Shown one piece after another: positions 1 through 8,005 of a DNA stretch of 64,000 nt. This DNA comes from Acheta domesticus (lineage: Eukaryota; Arthropoda; Insecta; Orthoptera; Gryllidae), in assembly GCA_031308135.1 (NCBI GenBank), contig JAHLJT010008756.1, forward strand, positions 134,494,949 to 134,558,948. Reading direction: 5' to 3'. Each line of letters begins with the position of its first letter. Position 1 is the first letter of the stretch. Made by a program: the position numbers and the translations under genes. The notes below the pieces were generated by a model. It saw only the letters and a list, made by a program, of their open reading frames with translations. It was not told the origin of the DNA and made no database searches.

Positions 1-389
1 ATTTGCGGCGTCGGCGATGTAATGGTTAGCGTATCGGACTGTTACTCCCAAGTTCGCGGGTTCAAACCCGGTCGAAGCCGTGAAATTTTAAAGGCGAAAA
101 AAATCCCTCGAACGCCTTCCTTCGGAGAGGAAGCAAATCCGCCCATCCTATGTTAGTAGATTTACTGCATGTGAATGATCAAGCCTAAATGAAGCCTCTG
201 AGCTAAATTCATTTTGTCTGTTTCGTCGCCCAAGTAATACCTTTCTCTTCCCGAGTCGGTGAAAGGAGCATAGCGGAATTTGCTTGGTCAGACGGAAGAG
301 CAGGCCTTCGTGGCCTGTGTCCCGTAAGTCTCGTCAGGCCTCCGGCCTGAGTCTCGTGGCCTGAGTAAAATAAGGCATAAATTCAATTC
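1..389 (+). mobile_element. tRNA-derived SINE, family 2 (5' end at window edge)
   Basis: The head is tRNA-like: an A-box-like GATGTAATGGTTAGCG and a B box GGTTCAAACCC about 45 nt apart, as in RNA polymerase III promoters. The body (GTTAGTAGATTTACTGCATG, then AAGCCTCTGAGCTAAATTCA, then GGTCAGACGGAAGAG) matches, reverse-complemented, the copy at 40699-41000. A shared body behind a tRNA-like head is the hallmark of a SINE rather than a tRNA gene. The 3' end is near AAAATAAGGCATAAATTC. Confidence 0.75.
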
Positions 390-390
390 A

Positions 391-470
391 GTATGGTCGC
401 GTTGAACCTTCTGATTGGTTGACACGGAAACAGCTGATGTACGTCGCAGGCAGAGTTGGAAAAATCGCAG
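391..470. mobile_element. Half copy of TA-type MITE (CTGCGATTTT family)
   Basis: The sequence from TATGGTCGCGTTGAACC to AAAATCGCAG matches the right half of the intact copy at 485-654 (TATGGTGACGTTCAAGC to AAAATCGCAG). It lies 14 bp before that copy. The left half is absent; the SINE ends where it would begin. Confidence 0.6.
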
Positions 471-484
471 TACAACCGGGTATA

Positions 485-654
485 CTGCGATTTTTCGTAA
501 CTTTGTCCCTGACAGGAATCAGCTATTTCGCTGTCATCCAATCACGAGTTTATATTTCGCGACAGTGACGTCACTATGGTGACGTTCAAGCTCCCGATTG
601 GATGAAACCGTGAACAGCTGATTTCTGTCAGGGACAAAGTTACGAAAATCGCAG
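485..654. mobile_element. TA-type MITE (CTGCGATTTT family), full length
   Basis: A 170-bp element with terminal inverted repeats starting CTGCGATTTTTCGTAACTTTG and ending in its complement. The left flank is TA and the right flank TG, a probably mutated TA duplication. Related copies are at 22222-22390, 40314-40480 and 55498-55733. The interior is near palindromic and holds GTGACGTCACTATGGTGACG, with a TGACGTCA cAMP-response-element-like palindrome. TIR plus TA duplication suggests Tc1/mariner mobilisation; no transposase is present. Confidence 0.75.
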
Positions 655-679
655 TGTAGATTCGTTTTGTCGTCGGAGG

Positions 680-1035
680 ATGTTGTTGTGTCTGCCTCGC
701 GGGTGACGCCTTGTCTCGTCGGCGGCGGGCGATGGCGCGGGCGCGGGCGCGGGCGCAAGCGTGGAGGCGCGTGCTCAGCCGTGCGCGAGGCGGCGAGTGG
801 CTCGTTAACGTCAGCGCCTTCCTCAGGGAGGCCCGCTGCGCCCGGAATAGCGAAAGGAAGTGAGTTGCGGCTGAGCAAATAGACAGCCCCGGCCGCACCG
901 GCACGGGGGCGAGAGCGAGGGCGAGGGCGAGAGCGCCGGAAGACCGCGGGAGCGGAGGCTCCAGCGCGCGCCGGCCGGCGTGGCTCCGCCAGCATTGAAA
1001 TTGCCTCTTCAGCGGCGCGGTGGGGCAATTCCCCC
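680..1035. other. GC- and CpG-rich block
   Basis: Purine/GC repeats such as GCGGGCGCGGGC and GAGGGCGAGGGC with many CpG. Open frames on both strands follow from this composition and show no domain. It could be a CpG-island-like regulatory segment, but I see no conserved promoter element. Confidence 0.4.
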
Positions 1036-1045
1036 GCTAGCTGTA

Positions 1046-1528
1046 CAGGGTGTCCGGGGAGGAAACCTCGAAACTTTGAAAATAAGCTTTTAAGGCCATT
1101 GTAAGCATATTTTGTCTAATAAAGTACGTGGATATTCCGAATGGTTGGGTCGCAATGAGCACTCAAAATTTGGTTTGAAAAAATGTTAATTGTTTATTAT
1201 TTACAAAAAAATATTAATATATTTGTTCAGATAGAAAAATTAAACGAGAAATAAAAAAGCAGTCGAATTTTATTTCTCACTTAATTTTTCTTTCTGGACA
1301 AATATATTCGTTTCTTTTGTAAATAATAAACAACGTATGATTCTGGAGTGTTTCTATGTTTCTATAATGCAAATTTTTGCGTAGAAATCAATTTTTCAAA
1401 CCAACTTTTGAGTGCTTATTGCGACTCAACCATTCGAAATATTCACGTAGTTTATTACACAAAATATGCTTAGAATTGTCTTAAGAGCTTATTTTCGAAG
1501 TTTCGACGTTTCCTCCCCGGACACCCTG
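1046..1528. mobile_element. Mariner-like palindromic MITE with very long TIRs
   Basis: 483 bp flanked by TA on both sides (1044-1045, 1529-1530). Ends are CAGGGTGTCCGGGGAGGAAA and the complement. The inverted repeats run inward about 145 bp with roughly ten percent mismatch, and the AT-rich middle is itself partly inverted, so the element is almost a complete foldback. No coding capacity. A half copy sits at 58646-58815. Confidence 0.8.
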
Positions 1529-1612
1529 TATAGTTGTCTGGAGGGGATTGTAGCGGTCGGCTTTTTCTGTCTACTGTGCTTTCTCTGACCAGTACCTGGA
1601 GAATGCAGAATA

Positions 1613-1725
1613 CAGTCCACTTCGGTCATAGTGAACTTAAGACACTTGTCCCGTTTCACTTACATTGCAAATAAACATACGAGGATTCAGTTATAGTGAA
1701 CCAGAATCCCGGAAGTAGTGAACAT
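1613..1725. mobile_element. Pogo-like transposon end fragment
   Basis: Begins after a TA with CAGTCCACTTCGGTCATAGT, followed by GAACTTAAGACACTTGTCCC and later ATAGTGAACC. This matches the reverse complement of the right end of the complete element at 8864-9411, including the repeated TAGTGAAC motif. Only one end is visible. Confidence 0.55.
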
Positions 1726-1757
1726 GGGAAGTAAGTCCTGGAAATTACTTGGATCTC

Positions 1758-1958
1758 TTATGCTATTTTGCGAACAAAAGGGCGAACTTCAGGCCAAGCA
1801 TTTCTTGTTGCATTCCTGTCCTTGAAAATTTCCAGTGTTTTATCCCACAACACGGGTTTTGCTTCTATTAATGAAATGAGCTTTTCATGATCAATTCGAC
1901 ACTCATGTTTACAAAACGATGATATACTACACACGTGCACACTCGAGCACTGCAGCAC
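1758..1958 (-). pseudogene. MADF-domain-like coding fragment
   Basis: On the minus strand, about 36 residues (nt 1892 down to 1785) read KLISLIEAKPVLWDK then FKDRNATRNAWPEV, with the spacing of the N-terminal half of a MADF (Myb/SANT-like) DNA-binding domain: a leading acidic residue, two helices, the PVLWD motif, the (Y/F)KDRN motif and a helix-3 Trp. MADF domains occur in insect transcription factors and in proteins linked to transposons. Upstream residues in this frame look non-coding. An ATG with a plausible N-terminus (MSVEL) lies just upstream but in another frame, so either a 1-nt indel breaks the frame or the start lies elsewhere. The frame ends soon after PEV. It could be a first exon with an unrecognised donor or a decayed copy; I cannot distinguish these. 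Confidence 0.5.
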
Positions 1959-2375
1959 ACTCCACTAATCAAAGCAGGAGCGGTAGAAACTCCGCTGTGT
2001 GTGCAAATGTCTATTCGGTCACGTAGGCCACTTGTTCCAGGAGATGGTAAAATTTTCGGCGCCAGTAGCACCGGACGGCGGCTGTACAGCTACCGCCGAC
2101 GTCCAGCTTACCGATCGTTTATTTTTTCGTCAAACGTGGAAGCTCTACTGTACTACTGCTGCCGGCCCGGCGGCGACTGTTATTTCTCCGCTGGGAAAAA
2201 TTCGCCGTGTGTGTATCCGGCCTAAAACCTACTCGTGTATTCGTTCTTTTTGCTGGAATGTGAGTTGTAAATGTAGTGAATGCGATGCAATAAGAGTATT
2301 AAGGTTTTATTCGAGTTCTGCTCATACGTTCTATTTGCAAACAAGGTGGCTTTTGGCGTTTTCAGCATTACTTTT
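1959..2375. other. Unassigned stretch upstream of the MADF-like fragment
   Basis: Moderately GC-rich single-copy-looking sequence. It would be the 5' flank of a minus-strand MADF gene if that gene is real. No repeat, tRNA or clear promoter element seen. Confidence 0.3.
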
Positions 2376-2804
2376 CTAAATTACATACAATACATACAAA
2401 TACATACAAATTACATACAAATGTATTTTTTACAACATTTATTTACAACATTTACAACATTTATTACAACATTACATACAAATGTATCGAAGAGGCAACC
2501 CATCTTCGACACTGTGAACCAGTGCGTGGAGTTAGGCCGTGCTGTAAAAAGAAAATTCAAAAACGCGCGAATTGTTTTATCTGGTGTGATGCAACGCAGA
2601 GATGTGCACATCGGTAGGACGTGGCAATTAAATCGAGGGTTACGATGGGCATGCGGAAATATAGACGGTCATTTCGTAGACCCAAATCACTGGCTGGGGC
2701 CAGAAGACCTCGCACGGGATGGTCTTCATCTAAATTTCCGCGGTGCATGGAAGCTGGGCCGCCTGCACGATGAGGTTATTCAGTCATGCTTGCGAGGCAA
2801 GTGA
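2280..2804 (+). CDS. LINE ORF1, C-terminal SGNH/esterase-like part (5' truncated)
   Basis: The frame is open from 2280, but only the part from about 2487 (residue ~70 on) looks like retrotransposon protein. It shows ARIVLSGVMQRRDV, FVDPNHWL and ARDGLHLNFRGAWKLGRL. The D-G-L-H stretch (D147, H150) fits the last block (DxxH) of SGNH-hydrolase/esterase domains found at the C-terminus of ORF1 proteins in CR1- and L2-type LINEs, where the protein is thought to aid RNA or membrane handling. The N-terminal part of the usual ORF1 (often a PHD finger and the catalytic Ser block) is missing, and residues 1-67 are encoded by flanking AT-rich repeat. The frame stops at a single UGA in phase with ORF2. 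A 5' truncation of the element is the simplest reading. Confidence 0.7.
   Translation: MRCNKSIKVLFEFCSYVLFANKVAFGVFSITFLNYIQYIQIHTNYIQMYFLQHLFTTFTTFITTLHTNVSKRQPIFDTVNQCVELGRAVKRKFKNARIVLSGVMQRRDVHIGRTWQLNRGLRWACGNIDGHFVDPNHWLGPEDLARDGLHLNFRGAWKLGRLHDEVIQSCLRGK
2376..2486. repeat. AT-rich ACATACAA/ACAACATTT tandem repeat
   Basis: Irregular repeats of TACATACAAAT and TTTACAACATT. The tract abuts the point where LINE ORF1 homology begins, so it may mark the 5' insertion junction of a truncated LINE or its preferred AT-rich target. Confidence 0.55.
2802..2804 (+). other. In-frame UGA between ORF1 and ORF2 (possible recoding site)
   Basis: Context is AAG UGA CUG CAC. ORF1 and ORF2 are in the same phase (2280, 2802 and 2823 are all multiples of three). 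The next codons, CUG CAC AAA AGA AAG ACU, stay open into ORF2. UGA followed by C is a known leaky stop context. There is no in-frame AUG until 3090. A simple nonsense mutation in a fused ORF is the main alternative. Confidence 0.6.
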
Positions 2805-2822
2805 CTGCACAAAAGAAAGACT

Positions 2823-5756
2823 GTGGCAGCGGCGGAGACGACGGCGGCGGCGGTGACGGTGACGGCTTCGTGGGAAGCGCCATCCCGACATATAGTGACT
2901 GCTGCGCGGGAGGAGGCGACTGCTGCGCGGGAGGAGGCGACTGCTGCGCGGGAGGGGTCGATAGCTGCGCGGGATGAAACAACTACTGCGCGGGCGCAGG
3001 CACCTAAACAAGACGCAGGGATCCCAAAATCAGACTTGCAGGTGAGGAAAGGCTTCACTAGATTGTTGCAGGTGAACTGCCGTAGTATCATGAATAAGGT
3101 AATAGAATTTTGGAATTTAATTGAGGCTTGTGATCCTGATATCGTGATAGGTACAGAATCATGGCTCTCGGATGCGGTAGCGAATTCGGAAATTTTTCGG
3201 TCTGATTATATTACGTTTAGGAGAGATCGCGAAACTAGAGGCGGCGGAGTTTTCATTTGCGTGAAAAACACATTAAATGTCGTATCAAATTGGGTTGATA
3301 ATGTTTTTGAAATGACGGGGTTGAAAATTCATTGTTTAGGAAATATCCTAGAAATAATTGCTTGCTATCGTCCACCGGCTAGTAGTTACGAAATCTTAGG
3401 CGCCATACACGAAAGAACTAAAAACATAAATAGCCATCCAGTAGTTATTGCCGGAGATTTAAATCTTCCAGACACTAATTGGAAAGGGTGCGTTTGCGAC
3501 GGAAATGTGCAGCAACTTGTCAATAGACTTGTTTGGGACAACGGATTAGCGCAGGTAGTAGACCAGCCCACTAGACAGGAAGCGCTTCTAGATATTTGCC
3601 TCGCTAGACCGAAAGACTTATTCTTATCGTGCGACGTCATGGAAGGTATAAGTGACCATAAAGCAGTTCTTGTCGACTTGGACTTAAGTACTTCAAGGAA
3701 AAGTATTAACGCCGGATTTCCACTGAGGGAATACAAGAAAACGAATGTAGAAGGGCTTCAAAAATACTTAAGAGAACAGTACGACGGGTTTCTTAGAATA
3801 GAAGGGGGGATTGAAGAAATATGGCGAGGATTTAAAAATATTCTTGAAAATGCCGTGCAGACATTTGTGCCGTGCAAATTGTTAAAAAGTAACCCCGATC
3901 CAGAATATTATAATGCAAAGATTAGATGCATGAAAAGAAAAACCAGAAAGGCGTTTAGAAACAGACACATTAGTGATAACCATATGTCATTATTTCGAAG
4001 TTATTCAAAAGCATTAGAAAAGGAAAAGAAAATTGCGGAAGAACGTCATTTGAAATATATCCTTGATGCGGACGGCAGTAATTGGTCGAAATTTTTTAAG
4101 TATGTTCGTAGAAGGAAGGGAAACAAAGATGAAATACCAGTTGTTCGGATAAATAATTCGCAAGTAACTGACGACAGGGAAAAAGCAAACGCTTTTAATG
4201 CGTATTTCACGTCGGTATTTCAGCAGAAAACTAACGATACACGGATACCAACGTTATCAGATAGAAATCTATTTTATATCGACGTAAATACTCTACGGAA
4301 AAGAATAAAATTAATGAAAAGCGGAAAATCTCGAGGGCCCGATTGTATTTCCACGGATATCATTAAATTAGGCGGTGAGGCTATTCTACCGTATCTAATT
4401 AGATTATTTAATGTCTCTATCAATAACGCTTGCGTACCGGAAGATTGGAAGTTAGCACTCGTAGTACCTGTTTTTAAAAGCGGTGATAAAACAGTCCTTA
4501 GTAACTACAGACCGATAAGTCTCACATCAGTCGTATGCAAACTCATGGAACAATTAATTACTAACTACATCCGGAAAGAATGGGAGGTCAAGGAATGGCT
4601 GTATCAAGGTCAACACGGTTTCAGGAACGGTTTCTCATGCGAAAGTCAGCTTGTTTCCCTTCTACAGGACCTAGCCGATGAAATTGATAATGGGGGAAGG
4701 GTAGACGCGATAGTAATAGATTTTGCTAAAGCTTTTGATGTTGTTCCACACGATCGTCTTGTAAACAAATTAATAGATTCGGGTATAGACACAAGGGTGG
4801 TGGCTTGGATAAACGAACTACTACGTGATAGGAAACAAAAGGTTCGAATAGGAAGCTTTTTATCAACCTCCGCTAGTGTTACGTCAGGGATTCCACAAGG
4901 AAGTGTCATTGGACCTCTCATGTTTCTCGCCTTTGTGAATGACTTGCCAAAACATTTAGCTTCAAATGTAAGACTCTTCGCCGATGACTGTATCATCTAT
5001 CGGGTTATCAAATCAGAGGAGGATGTAGATATTTTGCAGCGAGACACAGACAAATTACACTCCTGGGCAGAAACAAACGGCATGGAAATAAACAGTTCGA
5101 AGAGCAAAGCCATCACGTTTGGTAGGGGTCGATGTTATGGTGAAACAGTGTACAAATTGAATAACAATGTCATACCTACAGTTACATCTTGCAAATATTT
5201 AGGAATACAGTTAGACAGTAAATTGAGTTGGGAAAATCAAGTAAATTTCGTTGTAGGGAAAGCCTGGAGATCTTTACATTTCGTTATGCGGATTCTAAAG
5301 AGGAGTACGGTGAAAAGTAAAGAATTAGCTTATATGTCACTAGTGCGACCCGTGTTAGAATACGGTGCGGTATGCTGGGACCCATACAGAATATCGCAGC
5401 AAGGTAATCTAGAAAGGCTCCAGCGCAGAGCATTAAAATTCACTTTCAGGGGTACAAAAAATAAAGGTGCATGGGAGTCACTCGAAAAAAGGCGGATTAA
5501 GTTGCGACTCTGTGCTATGTACAAAGCATACAAAGGTTATCCTGCTTGGGGTGAAATTAATCGTCGTCTAGGAAAACCTACTTACTTCGGTAGAGCGGAT
5601 CACAAGCACAAAATTAAGACAAGAGTGCAGAAAACGGATGTTGGGAAATTTTCATTCACAAACAGAACTATTAGAGACTGGAACAGTTTGCCTGCGACAA
5701 TCTTTGAACCCTTTCCTCAAAACCTGAGAAAATTTAAAAATAAATTAGTTTCCTAG
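2823..5756 (+). CDS. LINE ORF2: APE-type endonuclease and reverse transcriptase
   Basis: Carries out target-primed reverse transcription: the endonuclease nicks genomic DNA and the RT copies element RNA from the nick. Numbered from the GTG at 2823 (the frame is open from 2805), endonuclease blocks are QVNCRSI (N85), GTESWL (E112), AGDLNLPDTNW (D212, N214) and SDHKAV (D278, H279). RT blocks are NYRPISLTSV (561-570), GQHGFRNG (596-603), DFAKAFDVVPHDR (D633), SGIPQGSVIGPL and the catalytic LFADD (D721, D722), then CKYLGIQLDSKLSW. At about 975 residues with no internal stop it has the usual length for the family and all catalytic residues seen. The first ATG (3090) falls after endonuclease block I, so AUG initiation would remove N85; translation must rely on readthrough, reinitiation or a non-AUG start. 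Residues about 25-60 are a 21-bp repeat. Confidence 0.93.
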   Translation: MAAAETTAAAVTVTASWEAPSRHIVTAAREEATAAREEATAAREGSIAARDETTTARAQAPKQDAGIPKSDLQVRKGFTRLLQVNCRSIMNKVIEFWNLIEACDPDIVIGTESWLSDAVANSEIFRSDYITFRRDRETRGGGVFICVKNTLNVVSNWVDNVFEMTGLKIHCLGNILEIIACYRPPASSYEILGAIHERTKNINSHPVVIAGDLNLPDTNWKGCVCDGNVQQLVNRLVWDNGLAQVVDQPTRQEALLDICLARPKDLFLSCDVMEGISDHKAVLVDLDLSTSRKSINAGFPLREYKKTNVEGLQKYLREQYDGFLRIEGGIEEIWRGFKNILENAVQTFVPCKLLKSNPDPEYYNAKIRCMKRKTRKAFRNRHISDNHMSLFRSYSKALEKEKKIAEERHLKYILDADGSNWSKFFKYVRRRKGNKDEIPVVRINNSQVTDDREKANAFNAYFTSVFQQKTNDTRIPTLSDRNLFYIDVNTLRKRIKLMKSGKSRGPDCISTDIIKLGGEAILPYLIRLFNVSINNACVPEDWKLALVVPVFKSGDKTVLSNYRPISLTSVVCKLMEQLITNYIRKEWEVKEWLYQGQHGFRNGFSCESQLVSLLQDLADEIDNGGRVDAIVIDFAKAFDVVPHDRLVNKLIDSGIDTRVVAWINELLRDRKQKVRIGSFLSTSASVTSGIPQGSVIGPLMFLAFVNDLPKHLASNVRLFADDCIIYRVIKSEEDVDILQRDTDKLHSWAETNGMEINSSKSKAITFGRGRCYGETVYKLNNNVIPTVTSCKYLGIQLDSKLSWENQVNFVVGKAWRSLHFVMRILKRSTVKSKELAYMSLVRPVLEYGAVCWDPYRISQQGNLERLQRRALKFTFRGTKNKGAWESLEKRRIKLRLCAMYKAYKGYPAWGEINRRLGKPTYFGRADHKHKIKTRVQKTDVGKFSFTNRTIRDWNSLPATIFEPFPQNLRKFKNKLVS
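2897..3001 (+). repeat. Five-copy 21-bp in-frame repeat in ORF2 N-terminus
   Basis: Units of the type GACTGCTGCGCGGGAGGAGG(C) at 2897, 2918 and 2939, then two diverged units from 2960 and 2981. Each encodes seven residues around TAAREEA, giving a charged Ala/Glu/Arg linker between the UGA and the endonuclease. Confidence 0.85.
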
Positions 5757-5875
5757 CTATTCATCTATATTTTATGTCATTGTATTATTGTTAAGTTTCT
5801 ACTGTTAAATAAGTAGAATTTCCTATTAAGTAATTTGTCTAATTGTTATTATTAGTAGTAGTTGTAGTAGTATTG

Positions 5876-5928
<53 letters not shown>

Positions 5929-6206
5929 TATATTCGTGTAGTGCAGTGCAGTGCAGTGCAGTGTTGTGTAGTGGAGGGAAAGAAATGCGAAAGAGATGCA
6001 TATCAGTTAAGTGTTGTGAAGTGCAGTGCAGTGAAGTGAACTGAAGTGAAGTGGAGTAAAATGAATTGGAGTAAGGTTTGCGCTGTGAAATTATGTACCA
6101 TTATTCTTAATTATTGTTTTTTTTTTCCTAAATCAAGTACTCTCTTGTAATTTAAATATTCTGCCACCAAGTAATGATACTTCATTGCAGAATTAATAAT
6201 AAATCT
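5757..6206 (+). other. LINE 3' UTR with ATT microsatellite and AGTGC/GAAGT pentamers
   Basis: Contains (ATT)n at about 5876-5927, then pentamer runs GTGCAGTGCAGTGCAGTG and GAAGTGAACTGAAGTGAAG, a T-run and a terminal hairpin. The same pentamer type (as CACTT/TTCAC in reverse) and the same end occur in the truncated copy at 15905-16440, so they belong to the family. Confidence 0.8.
6159..6192 (+). promoter_or_regulatory. LINE 3'-terminal stem-loop (putative RT recognition)
   Basis: TTCTGC at 6159-6164 pairs with GCAGAA at 6187-6192; the loop begins CACCA. The related minus-strand copy has the same TTCTGCCACCA...GCAGAA at 15919-15951 with a different loop interior. Stem and CACCA are kept, while the sequence between differs, as expected for a 3' structure recognised by the LINE RT. 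Confidence 0.6.
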
Positions 6207-8005
6207 AAAAATTAGTTTGTTTCAAATGCCTGTGGCCTTGTGCCATTGGAATGTCTCCTAATTGATCTCCATGCATTCGAACGTGTTTCATCAGCTATTC
6301 TGAAATTACCCACGTTTGTTATTCTCAACGCGGAACGTATGACAATAGGAAAATTAAAAAAAGGGCGAATTTGTTAAAATAGTCTGGATCTTGTTTGCTG
6401 ATATCGCATTTGGCTCCCTTTGAACCAATACATTTATAATTGAATTTTTTACACGTGTTCATTCATGCGTTTCGCTACTCATTGAGGAAGCTTAATTTTT
6501 CGGCGTTCCGGTAAATTCGCTGGAGGTGCAGTCGCGAATTAATATAATGCGTTTGCATCTGCTTTACGTGAGACATTTTCACTAAATTGTTTAAAGGTGA
6601 CGGCTCGCTTACTGTTGTTGAAGCAGAGGAAGTAGTCGGGTGCCTTTAAACGGCCAAAAATAAGTCTCCCTACTACTAAGATTATATTGACTGTAAATGA
6701 AAAGACGTGTTCAAGATGGTTTATGGTATTTTGATCTCCTTCCTAGAAGAGTTTTGTTATTTTAATCAAAGAGTCAGTCAGTCACCAACGGTGTTTTTTC
6801 TTCTGCGTTGTTTTGTAACTAAAGTATTTGCAGAAGGTGATAATTATTATTACAACGAACTTGAATAAATGAGACTTCAAAGTCAAAAAAATGCATTCTC
6901 ACTTAGAGATGTTCATTTCCAGTTTCTCTCGTATTCAAGATCAAGGACTATTCGTCTCACTTAAGAGAAATTCACCTGCGTCGATTTGAATCACCTTTGT
7001 TTCAGTTACGAAGATAAATGTTAAACAAATATGCATAGTTTTACAAGAAACTGTTTATAAGTGTTTTGTGCAATAGATTTTATTACTGCATTTAAAAGTA
7101 AAGTTTTAATGCATAATAGAGCCGATTTAGTCATGGTTGTGGCTTTGTTCTTTACGAAGTTTTTCCCGTGTTTCGCCCTTCTCATGTTCACACTGGAACT
7201 TTAATTATTCACTCGGTAGTAAAGAATTTAATTTTCTTCAACATGTGTGGCGTGGGTACACCGAACTGAAATTTTTCTTTCGCAGACTCCTTTCTTGTCT
7301 TAAAGACAATTTTGTGTTAGTAAACCTTCGTAATAAATGAACGAATAGAAACATCGAAAACTTAAGAAAATGCTAACTTTTGGAGAAACTCAAGAATGAA
7401 AAATATTTTTGTTAGCAAACGCCGAGAAAAACATGGATGGAAAAGCATTCTCATTTAAACAGGTTTTACTTTCTGAGTTAGAATTTGTTGTTTTTTTTTT
7501 CCTAGAAGAGTGACGGGAACTTCGAAATTACGTGTTTCGCTATTAAAAGTTGTCACTTATCCCACCTCCATTTGTCCAGATTTGACCTGTTTATGAAATA
7601 TTTTTGTGCGTAAAGAGGAAGAGGTTGTAAGAAGAACATACTTACGGCAAGACAAAGTTCTTTTTTGTCAGCTGGGGCGTTATCTGCAACTCGGGCCGGC
7701 AGGCTTCCTCTGCGAGGCAATTTAACATGACGGTATACAACACCTCATTATCTTTTGTACGGAGCTCGCAAGAAAGTGACTGGAGAACTTGCCTGAAAAT
7801 TAATGGCTGCGTGGCATGGGCGCGGGCGCGGGGGCGGGGCCGGGGCCTGGGTCGGGAGTCTGCGATTAGAGAGGACACGGCGCCGGCGCTTCTCCGCCGC
7901 AGGGTTGGCAACCCTGGAAGCCGCCTCTTCGGTCTCGCACCGAATGCGGCGGAGACTCGGGAAATAAGATTCTCTATTTATTTTCCCGCGCGATCAACAC
8001 GGACT
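6207..8005. other. AT-rich unassigned sequence
   Basis: No domain-bearing frame and no recognised repeat. A short GC-rich stretch at about 7815-7900 (GCGCGGGCGCGGGGGCGGGG) interrupts it. Small open frames are at chance level. Confidence 0.4.

Larger units (their letters stand above)
2487..6206 (+). mobile_element. CR1/L2-type non-LTR retrotransposon (LINE), 5' truncated, ORF2 intact
   Basis: Order: ORF1 C-terminus, in-phase UGA, APE endonuclease plus reverse transcriptase ORF2, then a 450-bp 3' UTR with an ATT microsatellite, a pentamer repeat and a terminal hairpin followed by ATTAATAATAA. SGNH-type ORF1 plus APE/RT ORF2 places it in the CR1/L2 group; the exact clade needs a tree. I see no clear target-site duplication. 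A diverged 5'-truncated relative lies at 15905-16440 on the minus strand and shares the 3' UTR architecture. Confidence 0.9.

Noticed and set aside
1..80. Possible tRNA gene at the window start
   Set aside because: A SINE body shared with another copy follows directly, and the acceptor stem does not close.
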